Assembly (NCBI GenBank): GCA_012064415.1
Contig: SSNU01000048.1
Coordinates: forward strand, 1 to 64,000
DNA from: Gyrodactylus bullatarudis
Lineage: Eukaryota; Platyhelminthes; Monogenea; Gyrodactylidea; Gyrodactylidae
Direction: 5' to 3'
DNA length: 64,000 nt
The notes under the pieces were generated by a model that was given only the letters and a program-made list of their open reading frames with translations, did no database searches and was not told where the DNA came from. Positions 43,031 to 53,312 of this stretch are shown piece by piece. Numbering within the stretch: the stretch's first letter is position 1; every line of letters starts with the position of its first letter. The position numbers and the translations under genes were made by a program.

Positions 43031-44030
43031 ATGCGCCAAAGAATTACCATTGCTATCAAGCTTTATTACAATTAGAATTTGTCACCTCATTTCATCAGTA
43101 CTTATCTGTCAGTCAATATCAGATTAGTAAAATCTACAATCAGATGTGTAGAAAAATTGGCCGAAGAATCCCTCAAAGATCGAATTTACAACTGCACATC
43201 TCAATTGCAAACTTCTACGCTTTCATCAAGAATTTTTGAAGAGGTACTCTATTTAAGACGCAAAAGTATCCCTGTCAGCCAGTCAAGAGTTAATAAAATT
43301 GCTCTCCGGATAGCCGAAAGTCTGAATATTCAGAATTTTAAATGTTCTATAAAATATTGCAGCCTTGTGATACAAAAAGCAAAAATAAAGTTCAAAAAAG
43401 TAAGATTATTAATTTTTATTTCAAGCTTTGTGGAACTGAAATTTTGATGAAATTGAGGAATTTTATCGGAATCTTGCTGCGGGAGTAAAATCCAGACTAC
43501 TCATTAAAGGCAAGAGTCGAGCTCCAAGATGGTTGCCTAGAGGTCAAGGTAAGTTCTTTTTGGTAATGCTGATAAATTTAGAACATACTTTTGATTATGA
43601 GTCTTCGGAGAATGCTTGGATGAATACAAGAATAATGTGGAAGATTCTTGAAAGTTTACATGAGCAGCTAGTGAGAAACAATCAACAAGAAATTCTGTTC
43701 ATGGACGGAGTTTCATTTCACAAAATGGCAGTGAGAGAATTTTCAGAGAGACTGCCAAATCTGAACTTTTGCTTCTTTCCACCTAACTCAACGCCAATAA
43801 CTCAGCCTATAGACTTAGGTATAGGAAGATCATGGAAAGCAGGATACAGAAGAAGATTAGAAGAAGAACGTTTTCAGATGATAAATTTGGAGATGAGAAA
43901 TTATGAGTTTATTGATAAACTTATTTGCACCTATCGTTGCTGTGAGATGGCTGCTGAAGCTTGGGAGGAGGTTTCTCAAACAACACAACAGATTGAAAAA
44001 TCTTTAATAAACATGTTATTTTACATTTGA
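43031..44030 (+). pseudogene. ORF2, pogo-like DDE transposase, right-arm copy
   Basis: The start codon at 43031 gives MRQRITIAIKLYYN and then a stop. A small deletion here removes the segment that copy 1 reads as HILRLHSANH. The frame continues at 43079 with LVKSTIRCVEKLAEE and the CENP-B-like part, then a 26-nt intron-like segment (43399-43424). Copy 1's stretch holding the first catalytic Asp (NMDE) has no counterpart: about 60 residues are missing before KGKSRAPRWLPRGQG. A 33-nt intron (about 43550-43582) follows, then SSENAWMNTRIMWK, the second Asp in FMDGVSF and the third in QPIDLGIG. The copy is catalytically dead. Confidence 0.85.
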
Positions 44031-44481
44031 ATTGACTTCCAGTAGTTAGGATAATCAGAGTAATCAGAGACCTCTTGATAAAAAATGTTTGTTTTTCTAA
44101 TTCATTCATTATCACTGGAAAAAAGATCCGAGTGTTGTTTTCACTGATCATTGATTTTTATAAAAAACATGCGTGAAAGAAACATGAATAAAATAAAGAT
44201 TCCGAAAAAATCTTGAGTTCCCCCGTCATTGAAAAAAAACAAGGCAAATTTTAGTCGGTAAAGGGTAGACTAGAGATTTTAAGGTGGGGCAGCATTTTAT
44301 CACTCTGGAAGTAGAAATGTGCGTAAACATGAAAAAATAAAAGAAGCCTGTAGATGCGTTTTATTACTTAGGAGAGCCTTTTCCTATGTTATAACATTAA
44401 ATTATTATAAAATACACGTAGACATACAAATTAACAATGTAAACAAATGATCAAAGGTCAGGAGTCTAATTTTAAAGACAC

Positions 44482-45477
44482 CCAGGAAAATTTAATACCG
44501 TAAAAATAATTTTAACTGTAATACCCTCCTCAAACGTAAATTTTAGTTTAGGGAACTTGAATCTTAGCAAGAAGATAATAGGATGATATCATTCTTACTT
44601 TTCTCTGTAATGATAACGTAGTTATCTAAATATCTAGTCAGTAAAATAGTATTAAGGGAGTTATGAATAAATTTATCCACTAAAGACATGTAAAAATTAG
44701 CAAAGAATGGTGAATTGGGATTACCCATAGCTAGACCATTTTTTTTGTTTGAAAGATTTATTATTAAATTTAAAAAATATTATTTTCTAAACAAATTTTA
44801 CAACCATCTAACAAAAATTTAACCAAATTAGGGTCAAAGTCAAGATTATTAATTTCAATTTAAAAAAAGGAAAAAACTTCTTCTAAAGGAATATTATTAT
44901 AAATATCAATAACATCTAAAGAAAAAAACTTAAGGTAGAAAAATCAAGCATATTAGTTAACTGGTATGATTTTTTAAACAGAATTCAAAGTTAAAATTCA
45001 GTAAATTTATGTTATTTTTTTCTATACTATCATCAACAGGTTTTTTGTAAAGAATAGAAAAATTCGAAATTGAGGCAGTAGGATTTTTCTGTTTTAGACG
45101 TCTTGTAACCGCTGTGTCTTTCTTTAAATGATCACCGGATCTTGTAAAGAGTTTCCTTATGAGGATTTTCTATGTATGATGCCCACAAGTGCATTGAAAT
45201 TTATAAATCAATACATTATTCTTTTCAGGTTTAAGTGAGTCTTTTTAGATCAAACTGAATAATCTCTGTGTTTTACAATTTTCAATGAAATATCATTGTA
45301 AGGTCGATTGATAAGATCAACCAGTCTTTTCCTATCACCATTACTGAAACCGTCACCTTTAAAATTAAGCTCCATTTTCTTCACAGCCTCATCTGTGTTG
45401 TTAGTATTATCGTCTATGATATCAGATCTATTGATGAATTTATCCAATAATCTGGCTAAGTAACCATTTTCCATCAA
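44482..45477 (-). pseudogene. Penelope-like RT remnant in the right palindrome arm
   Basis: Mirror of 39310-40220. It additionally extends past the palindrome edge: the - strand frame 45477-45250 begins MENGYLARLLDKFINRSDII and continues into the shared KRLVDLINRPYNDISLK. The right side therefore keeps PLE sequence that the left arm lacks. The right arm is likely the original location and the left arm the derived inverted copy. Confidence 0.75.
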
Positions 45478-46258
45478 GCATAACTTTGAATTCTCTCATT
45501 AAGCTATTCTTCTGAACTTCTTCTAATCCTTTTGCCAAGACCAATCACCAAACCTCTTTTGTGTGAAATATGACTGAAACTGGCATAATACTACAATGTA
45601 ACGAAAATATTTAACCTCTCTGACCCTTTTCGGTTTTGGCTGTTAGCATATACGCCAATTCAATATGTATAGTATTGATGGTCTGTCCATCGATAATATT
45701 ATCCTCAGAGTCTTAGACTGTTAAGGTGGTTGCAACTGAGACTTTTTCTGCAGTAGCTATCAGAACCAATCCTTACGGAATCGTATCTTCCAAATAACTC
45801 AGGAATCTGGATTAGGAATATAAGACTTAGTCATAGTAAGAAATAATTATTCTAATCTATGAACACTGAGAGAAGACCTCTGCCTGACTGCTCTGTCCGA
45901 AATATAAATACTATTCCTCAAATATTCGACGTCTTTCTAATTATTTAACTATCATTGGTTTTAATTTAGGATAGGGTGCATTGTTATGTTTGGCAACAAT
46001 CCATACACTGTTTGACCACAAGTACTTTGACTTGCCCTATTTCAAAATAAATTCTTTTTCCCAGCTGAATAAAGTTAATTTTAATATTTTAATCTCTATA
46101 TGTCGTTGAAATTAATCTGTTTAAAATTTCTTCTTTTTTCAAGAACTTTATTTTGTTAAAGTTAAGATCATTACCAATCTCATAAATACTTTATAACTTA
46201 AAAGTAATCACTGAGACTTTGAAATATTAAATATACGCATAAATTATAATGATTGACT
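45478..46258. other. Spacer, with a member of the 24.3-kb repeat family
   Basis: The segment around 45595-45670 resembles strings at 24330-24360 and 24838-24960. No gene seen. Confidence 0.4.
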
Positions 46259-47010
46259 CACTTCTAGACATTTTTCTAGCAATTTTTATGATCTTTTCGA
46301 TTCAAAGACCTTGGACACATACGGCATCTTCCTTTCTTGACCCCTACTTTTTTTATCCAAGTGGTTCTATATACATTCAAAAGAGAGTGATTGGTTTTAT
46401 CGCTATCTCTCCGGTTCACCGACTAAGCTTTGGTTTCTCTATAAATGCATTAGACCATTTAATTGTGTAGAGAACGAGAGCATTCTTAGCAGCTATATCA
46501 AGGATCAGCAGCATCAGGGATAGGTTAGCTATTTCGAAATCCTCATTCCTTAGTTCTTATCTTGAGAACTACCTGCTTTTCCAATGTCTTTTTGGGCGTT
46601 CATCAAGTAGAGGTTAGTGGCATCTGCAACCATCTTCTGGCCACAATTCTGAAAGCTCCATATGGGCGTTTCTAGTCACTCCGAAAAATAACGGAATTCC
46701 TATCCAAGCCTTTAGCTCATCTAAATTCAAAAGTCTAGAATTGGCGAGTTCCATCAACTTCGTGTTCACCGAAATACTTTCCAAATCTTGATTTATTTCA
46801 TCTAAGCCCTACTTACCCTTGATGTCAGTTTTGAAGTTGCATATGTTGTTGGAAGTAGTTTTTTGTGATTCGCGTAGTTGTAGAATGTGCATAAGTACCA
46901 CATTTTAAAAATAATTTCTGAGATTAAGTAAAAATATATTGTTCATCCTCAGATTCATCTGAAGAGTAGCTTTCTTGCATTGTGTAGTCCTCATCACTCG
47001 AGTTCATTGA
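46259..47010 (-). pseudogene. piggyBac transposase remnant
   Basis: On the - strand the N-terminal part is acidic (SSDEDYTMQESYSSDESEDE), as in piggyBac proteins. Then, in broken frames, come LNLDELKAWIGIPLFFGVTR and LSELW. This matches the piggyBac N-terminal DDE_Tnp_1_7 block in which a Glu-x-Lys-Ala-Trp/Phe-Ile-Gly stretch precedes Gly-Val/Ile. Next is LDIAAKNALVLYTI, matching the late piggyBac block LD.A..NAY.LY. The catalytic middle between the two blocks is deleted. Multiple stops are present. No TTAA ends were located. Confidence 0.7.
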
Positions 47011-48401
47011 ATCATGATTTTTCAATAAACCATCTTCGGAAAAATCGTGATCAGAAAGAGCAATCTCTCGAAAGATGTTGTTTGCTTCACTCGTGCATTA
47101 GTACTAGTAAATGTTTGTTTGTGGTAAATAGGATCTCATATATGTATAGAAACAACCCTATAAAACCCTAAAAACAAGCAGAAAGAGGAGAAGAGAAAGT
47201 GGGCAGTTACCGATTGATCCCTACATAAAAAGAAGACCGAACACGTAATTGCTCACAACAACAAGAGAAAGTTGTTTGTATAAAGGTTAAGCTTACCATT
47301 TGAGAGATACATTTACGAATGTCAAAAAGGTGTGAAAGCATGCTTTATTGCCTATTGGTAGAATAATAGTTGGTCATTTGGTATAACATATAACATTTTT
47401 TTAGAAAAAATGTTCAAAATAGGCTTGGTGTCGTATCTGAAGTCACTTATTGAGCGAGGGTTAATTGAACAATGCATCAATAATAACATTGTTAGTCTTA
47501 TTCCTAAGCAGATCCCCCATTCCTGTTCTGGAGTAACGAGATTTCTGAATCTAGAGAAAAATGTATAAAATATGGTTATTCCATTATTTGTCCTGAATGC
47601 AAATACATTTAGTCAATAAGGTTTTTTTCTTGAAAAATACATTCTTCGAAGGATTAAAACTCGAATCATGGAAAACCTTGAAATAATTAGAATGGTTTCA
47701 AATAAAACCGATAATCTACAGAATATGATGAAAAAGCTCAATTTTGGAGGGCTCACTGGCGCAGAGATATATATATTGGAGCTAGAATAGTCTGAACTTT
47801 TAGATTCGTCTAAAGACAATTCTAGTCAGCTAGATTGGTCTGAAATATGTAATGTTTATTCCTCTTTGCCATTTTAATTAAAAAAAATATTTTTTTTTAT
47901 TTCTTCACGCACCATCAGAATGGCATTTATAAGTCAGAACGACACATTAGCTAGAATTATCTTAAGTCAAATCTAAAAGTTCTGACCATTCTAGCTCCAA
48001 CATATACACAGATAGTGATACTTGAGGATTTCAAATAGGTAGAAATAAAATCGTTTTTCAAATTGAGGTGTTTTTCTTACAAACGAAATGACTGGTAGAA
48101 AATTTTACTTAACTAAGAGAATAGTGTAATTGAAAATCAGACATAGCTGCTCAAAAAAGTGAAATGATATGGTGTATTCGAGGGTAATAATTTCATGCCC
48201 TCACTCATATCCATGCTTTTGACTCAGAATCTTGAAATTTGAGTATATAAAGGGTATTTATAATTAAGACTTATGCAATTAAACTACTCATTAGCAGTTA
48301 TTTTTTTAAAGATCTGCTCTGTTTTTTGAAGTTTATAAGTCATATTACAAACTTTATTACATTTTAAATAGATAAAGCTAATTTATTATATCTTTTTTTA
48401 G
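47011..48401. other. Spacer; short inverted repeat at 47770-48005
   Basis: A stretch near 47775-47850 (tagaatagtctgaacttttaga) is inverted near 47930-48000, forming a weak fold-back. A Met/Asn-rich + strand frame around 47640-47790 has no recognisable domain. The region ends with a strong acceptor at 48401. Confidence 0.4.
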
Positions 48402-48656
48402 ATCAAGAGTATATATTCATAAATATTAAAAAAAATCGTGATATTGTTTTAAAATATGATGGAACAGTAATACACAAAGATGATTGTAACCGTTTAACTC
48501 TATTCAGTATTAAGAAGGCAAATATAAAATTTTATTTTCCAAAAAGTGTCATAGACATAGAAAATGCTCTAATTGAAGGAGCCCCATTGAGTTTTCGTAT
48601 GCAATTTGAGGAAATTGACGGGGCTAGTTTCGTGATGCAAGTTTTCAGATATTATA
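48402..48656 (+). CDS. Exon encoding module A (copy 4)
   Basis: 85 codons, phase 1 at both ends: acceptor atatctttttttag, donor GTAGGT. The peptide opens EYIFINIKKNRDIVLKYDGT. The string DIVLKYDG is matched by EIVLKSDG in copy 5, the clearest identity between two A modules. Later strands read IKFYFPKSVIDI and LSFRMQFEEI, and the end is FVMQVFRYY without the usual Leu-Glu pair. A 25-nt intron leads to module B. Confidence 0.65.
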
Positions 48657-48681
48657 GTAGGTCTTATGTCTAAGATTATAG

Positions 48682-48948
48682 GTGAAAATCTTCCAAACAT
48701 AAAATGTATGACAATAATATCAAATGATTTCATTATGATGTCTCACATCGATGAACTTGTAAAAACGGAAAGAGAATTGTATGGGATTTCTGAAGGAAAA
48801 ACTAAATTCAAATTAAATCATTACATAGAAAATTCAGTGCTCGAAGAAGTATCCTATGAGCGTATAACCAATGCAATACACAACAAAAGTAGATGCGAGG
48901 CTATTATAATAGAGAATTTAGAAAACACATATAACCCATTTGTTGAGA
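48682..48948 (+). CDS. Exon encoding module B (copy 4)
   Basis: 89 codons, phase 1 at both ends: acceptor attatag, donor GTAAGTT. It starts ENLPNIKCMTIISNDF; the MMSHIDEL string takes the place of hhShhD/E in other copies. The end (NKSRCEAIIIENLEN and then NPFVES) parallels the end of copy 5, ATFES: both stop at Phe-(Val-)Glu-Ser split over the donor. No known domain. Confidence 0.65.
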
Positions 48949-49646
48949 GTAAGTTTGCTTTATTTCTGTGCTTTGTTATATAAGTAAAATCTTATACTGA
49001 TGAATTAAATTTAGAAACGATTAAACAGTTCTTGACAGAATAAAAATGATAAGTAATAAAATTCTTATAGATTAGTCTAATATTTTGTTATTAGGAAAAT
49101 CTAGTTAGATAATGAAGATAAATCATGAACTCTTTATCTTAGTCCCAAAACTACCATTTAATCTTATACAGAATACAGTTGTTTTTATATTTAAGGTAAA
49201 ACACTTTTTTTGTGTTTTTATTTCTGGGCTCGTAGACTTTGGAATTAGATTACATGTAGACGTATATTCATTTGAAAATAAATTGATACCTAAAAACCAC
49301 CTTGGACCACTTTTACTTTTTATTCAAAAAAAACATTTTTTTAAAATCAGTCAAACTTGATTTACAATGTTGTAACATTCCTAGTGTGTTATTTTCCTTA
49401 TTTTCCAACAACATTACATAAATTACACACATGATGACACAAGATAGTCATTTATCTCATGAGCGAATGTCTTTTATACCTCTCTGCCTCAATGATATTG
49501 ACCAATGAGGGTGTAGAAAGGTCCAATCAATCATATTTAAGTGTAAGGTGATGGTAAAATTTGGGGTTTAAGCCTAATATTTAGCCATTATATATAATCC
49601 AAATTGAACTATATATAATATTTTTAAATCATTAGATTTAATTTTT
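48949..49646. other. Presumed intron without recognised repeats
   Basis: Starts with donor GTAAGTTTG. The + strand frame at 49112-49360 is hydrophobic and lacks splice context; not called. Confidence 0.35.
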
Positions 49647-50672
49647 TTTCTATTTTGTAATGCAATAAAAATTATTCTTGTATCACTTTCTATAGTGAAG
49701 ATACTGTATCTCCGTTAGTTGAACTAGTTGTCAAATAAAAATAGCACTGTTAGATAGAAGAGAAAATTTTAGGTATCTTTTCATGAACAACTTCAGTATT
49801 CTCTACCAGGCTATCCCGAATGATCCACGTCCGATCAGGGAAATAGAGCTGAGTAAGGCGGAAGCCCACTTCATACACAAACTCGAACCTCGAAAGAAAA
49901 AGTGCTAGCTACAAAGTTTGGCTACGAGGGAAAGGGGCGATTCATAATGATGAAGAAGCTTGCAAAGGTTTCTAAAATCCTCAATGATCCACCTCTTGTT
50001 TCTTCAATCCAAGTGGCAGAGAACCAAAAAGTTGATGCAAAACTAATTAGTGAACCAAAAGAGCAAGTAGTTGAAACTACGTCTCAACGCAATCAACCCG
50101 ATGTCTCTGCCCCATCAACAATTACAAGTGTGAATGGAAGTGCAAGCCAAGAGAAGCTAACTGAAGTTAGTAATCAAATCAACTCACAGCCTGTAATTAA
50201 TGATAGCACAGAGAAGCCAAACCTCCCTCCCACCAACACAAAAAGGGGAAAAACGAAAAAGATTTAGTGGACATTTATCGATGGATGAAATTGTGAAGAG
50301 AAGATAACTAAATCAGCCTTGGAGACTATTACAATTTTTAATATCTTGAAACCCTCACCCTCTATGTTTCATTCCCCAAAAAACGTTTTTTGAACCAATA
50401 AGAAGAATTTGCATATGCTCAGAAATTAAATATAAATATCAAGCCGGTGTAATAGTCTGATGAGATCCGGTGAAATAAAAGCTTAATCACTAAACATTCA
50501 CACGACTTCTAATTCCTCATGAAGATATCTTCATCATCAGAAATTTTTTTTTCTATTATGTAATGCAATAAAAATTATTCTCGTATCACTTTCTATAGTG
50601 AAGATACTGTATCTCCGTTAGTTGAACTAGTTGTCAAATAAAAATAGCACTGTTAGATAGAAGAGAAAATCT
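49647..50672. repeat. 125-bp direct repeat flanking a PLE 3' end
   Basis: 49647-49771 and 50547-50672 are near-identical and in the same direction, sharing tgtatctccgttagttgaac and gcactgttagatagaagag. The 775 bp between them is a PLE 3' part. A duplication this long could come from target-site handling by a PLE or from the flanking pseudo-LTRs. Confidence 0.85.
49790..50480 (+). pseudogene. Penelope-like element 3' end: endonuclease tail and hammerhead-like motif
   Basis: The first piece, LYQAIPNDPRPIREIELSKA with EAHFIHKLEP, is the C-terminal part of the GIY-YIG domain including the Glu helix. After a stop the tail frame (49902-50267) starts ATKFGYEGKGRFIMMKKLAK, comparable to ARKLGFKGRDVHIKRKQIEK in the PLE at 14.8 kb. 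The tail is rich in Ser, Pro, Thr and Gln and ends at 50267. About 190 nt downstream lie CTGATGAG (50457) and GAAATAAAAG (50472), the PLE end motif. Confidence 0.8.
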
Positions 50673-50679
50673 TTTCATG

Positions 50680-52107
50680 TTTATAATTTTATATCATAAG
50701 ATTTTATTGAGTTATTCGAAAATGAAAAACATCCAAGATTTAAAAAAAAAGATTTTTATAAAATTAATGATTCAACCCATGCCATATTCAAATCGAAAAA
50801 AATGAATGGAAAGGAAGACCCCCTCCTCATATAAATGTGAGAGAAACTAGAGTTAAATAAACAATGCAAGGATATCAGTTCCTCCAGTTTATTTTAAAAT
50901 GCCTTTTTGCTATATTACAAACCTTACATAAGGAGGTGTGGTTTTTGTACCCAGACAGATATTCTAAGGTCCACCCTAGCTGACTTGTGAATGATAGGTG
51001 TTATCCAATACATTAGGCTGTTAGGCTATCCTTCTATGCAATTGGCCAATCTAACGATTCGTATTACTGTTAGAGCATCTGAGTTTTTTATAAACCACTT
51101 CATCAATAACCTTGTTTGTTTTCATTTCGTTATATTAATTTTAAGGTTTTTAAGTATTGACGATGAGGTGATAAACTGCTTATTCCTTATTAGCTAATGT
51201 TTGCTCAACGCTGAATGGTTGGAATTTTAGGGCAGAGAGGTATCAATCAAAACCTTCGTGAAAAATTTATCAATTTATCTCGCAAGATAGACTTCGGAAA
51301 ATATCATCAAACGTATCTTACCTAACTCATTCTCAGATAGATGTTGTTTTCAACTGACGTATATAGCTATATTTGGTCTAAAATTTGAGAAAATTATAGA
51401 TTATAAATTAATTACATTTATCTTTTCTTCAATTTTCCAATCGCTTGTTTCTTTAATTTTCTAAAATGCTCCCACATTATTTCATTCCACAATGCGAAAA
51501 CCACCCTTCAGATTAAAGTGTCTCTTTATCTCGTTCCTTTTATTTTCCTCCTTAAACAAACGTGTTCTATGAATTATCAATATACAATTTTTTAATACAA
51601 GAAATAATCTTGAGTGTAAAATATACTCATCACTAATATTTAGGCTTAAAGTGTCATTAACCATAAATTACATCATCAAACCCCAATTACCACACCCGAA
51701 ATTTGGAGTTTTTGAAGGTTTATTTATAAAAATAAAGAAATTCTCTCCTTTTATTGTCAGAAATTCTTTTATTATCCTTCCCTTTACTCAAATTGGTAAT
51801 ACTTTTCGGGCATGAACTCACGAAAATTACAATTCATAAAGAGTATTTGATGAACTCCTCCTAAAAATGTCCATCGTCATCAAAACGAGAAAATTAATGT
51901 GAATCTTAATTAATCTAAGTTCTAATAAAGTATGAATTAAGTTCAACATATTCAAACTCAATGAAAAATTATGAATTATAAAAATGATTCTATTAATTTC
52001 TATCGAGAAATTTAAATTCATTAGATTTAATTTCTTTCTTCCATCTGTTCCAACTTTTTTCGTTATGGAACAGAATAATGGTAGATCTAAAAAATAATTT
52101 TTCAAAG
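50680..52107. other. Spacer without recognised genes
   Basis: AT-rich. Several short open frames lack motifs. Ends at the weak acceptor ttttcaaag at 52107. Confidence 0.35.
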
Positions 52108-52359
52108 ATAAATTAAATATTGAACAATTAAACCAGTTTGAAATCGTACTTAAAAGTGATGGTTATCTTATTATTAATGGAGGCATCAATGTTAAAATGT
52201 TTGATATTTCTACCTCACGAATAGTTTATCATAAAAGTACTCAACCTCGAATGATTGTTATTCAATACGTTAAATTAGAAAATTATGAATTCACATTATC
52301 AATAAAATATAGAAGAAATGATATGTGGTTGTTACCTGGAAGAATAGAATACTATTTTT
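52108..52359 (+). CDS. Exon encoding module A (copy 5)
   Basis: 84 codons, phase 1 at both ends. An in-frame stop at 52095 confines the acceptor to the AAAG at 52107. The peptide begins KLNIEQLNQFEIVLKSDGYL and continues with short beta-like strands (VKMFDISTSRIVYHK, YEFTLSIKYRRND), ending LPGRIEYYF. A 26-nt intron (52360-52385, GTAAGT...GATAG) precedes module B. Confidence 0.65.
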
Positions 52360-52385
52360 GTAAGTTTTATAAATTGAATAGATAG

Positions 52386-52664
52386 TGCAATTATCTCCTG
52401 GAACATCTTGCCTTGTTTATGAAAACAAACTTACCAAAATTATATCTGTAATTGATGACTTTGAATTCGATAAAACACTTGTCTTAAACGAAAAAGTAAA
52501 ACTAGTTGGATTTTTTCAAGGCAAGATAAGAGATACAATATTTAAAAAAAATGGAACTTGGAGCACTGAAAACAATATATTTTTTTTCGATCAATTCGAA
52601 TTTGAAGGACTTTTGTGTAATGGTTACTATGTAAATGGAAAAGACGATAAAGCAACATTTGAGA
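52386..52664 (+). CDS. Exon encoding module B (copy 5)
   Basis: 93 codons, phase 1 at both ends, donor GTAAGA. It includes CLVYENKLTKIISVIDDFEF, aligned with the 18.7-kb copy's SYECKENKVLSIIDES (shared Tyr-Glu, Lys and S-h-I-D). The central part is VKLVGFFQGKIRDTIF. The end FEGLLCNGYYVNGKDD carries the Cys-x-Gly strand. This is the longest B copy. Confidence 0.65.
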
Positions 52665-53312
52665 GTAAGAATTATATTTTATTCAAATTAATTGAAGAAA
52701 CGTTTTGTTTTTGACTAAGATAAATACCTTGCAATCACAAGCTCATTGTTCCCTTTCCACAATCTATCGATTTGCTTTGATACGAATAAATAGGACCTAT
52801 CAGTTTTATTTCTGGTCTTATTGAGTATATTGTCTGAGACATCCATGATAAGATTAAAGATTTTGGGAAATTTCTTCGACCAAAATCAACTGGCATCACT
52901 CAATTCTAAGCCTGATTTATGTCTTAATTTACACCTAAGAAGAGTTGTGCTATTCATTTTGCTGTTGAATTATCTTGTCAATGGAACTTTTTAATTCATC
53001 CAGCTTTGATTGTCTTATTTCAAGTTGCCACTAGGGCCTCAAAAAGTCATAAAAGCTATATTTTAGCCTGTGAATCTACACTTTTTAAAACCGTAAAAAA
53101 TCTAAGAAAAAACTTGATAGGACATAAGGGTTCAAAGTCATTAAGTCATATTTCGAATCATGCTCAAAATATGCCCTGTTGTTTATCAATCATTATTCAT
53201 GAAAGTTTAAAGTATAAGAAAAAGAGTTTACTGATGAATTCATGGATACTACTGATGGAAAAGATCTGCAACCGAGAAGTTAATTGTGTAAAAAGAATTT
53301 TCGGTAGGACTG
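52665..53312. other. Spacer; long open frame not called
   Basis: A 143-codon + strand frame (53006-53437) has no motif, an unusual Lys/Ser composition, and crosses an element end at 53313. I treat it as chance or decayed transposon. Confidence 0.4.

Larger units (their letters stand above)
39288..45404. repeat. 6.1-kb palindrome with about 2.34-kb near-identical arms
   Basis: The left arm 39288-41628 and right arm 43074-45404 are inverted copies. Coordinates pair at a constant sum of 84702 from 40551 to 41628, and open frames in that stretch are identical in both arms. One indel of about 10 bp near 39318 (left arm) is the only clear difference found. The 1445-bp centre (41629-43073) is single copy and holds ORF1 of a pogo-like element. 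Each arm contains ORF2 of that element and then PLE sequence. The arms must be a recent inverted duplication or be kept alike by gene conversion. Confidence 0.92.
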
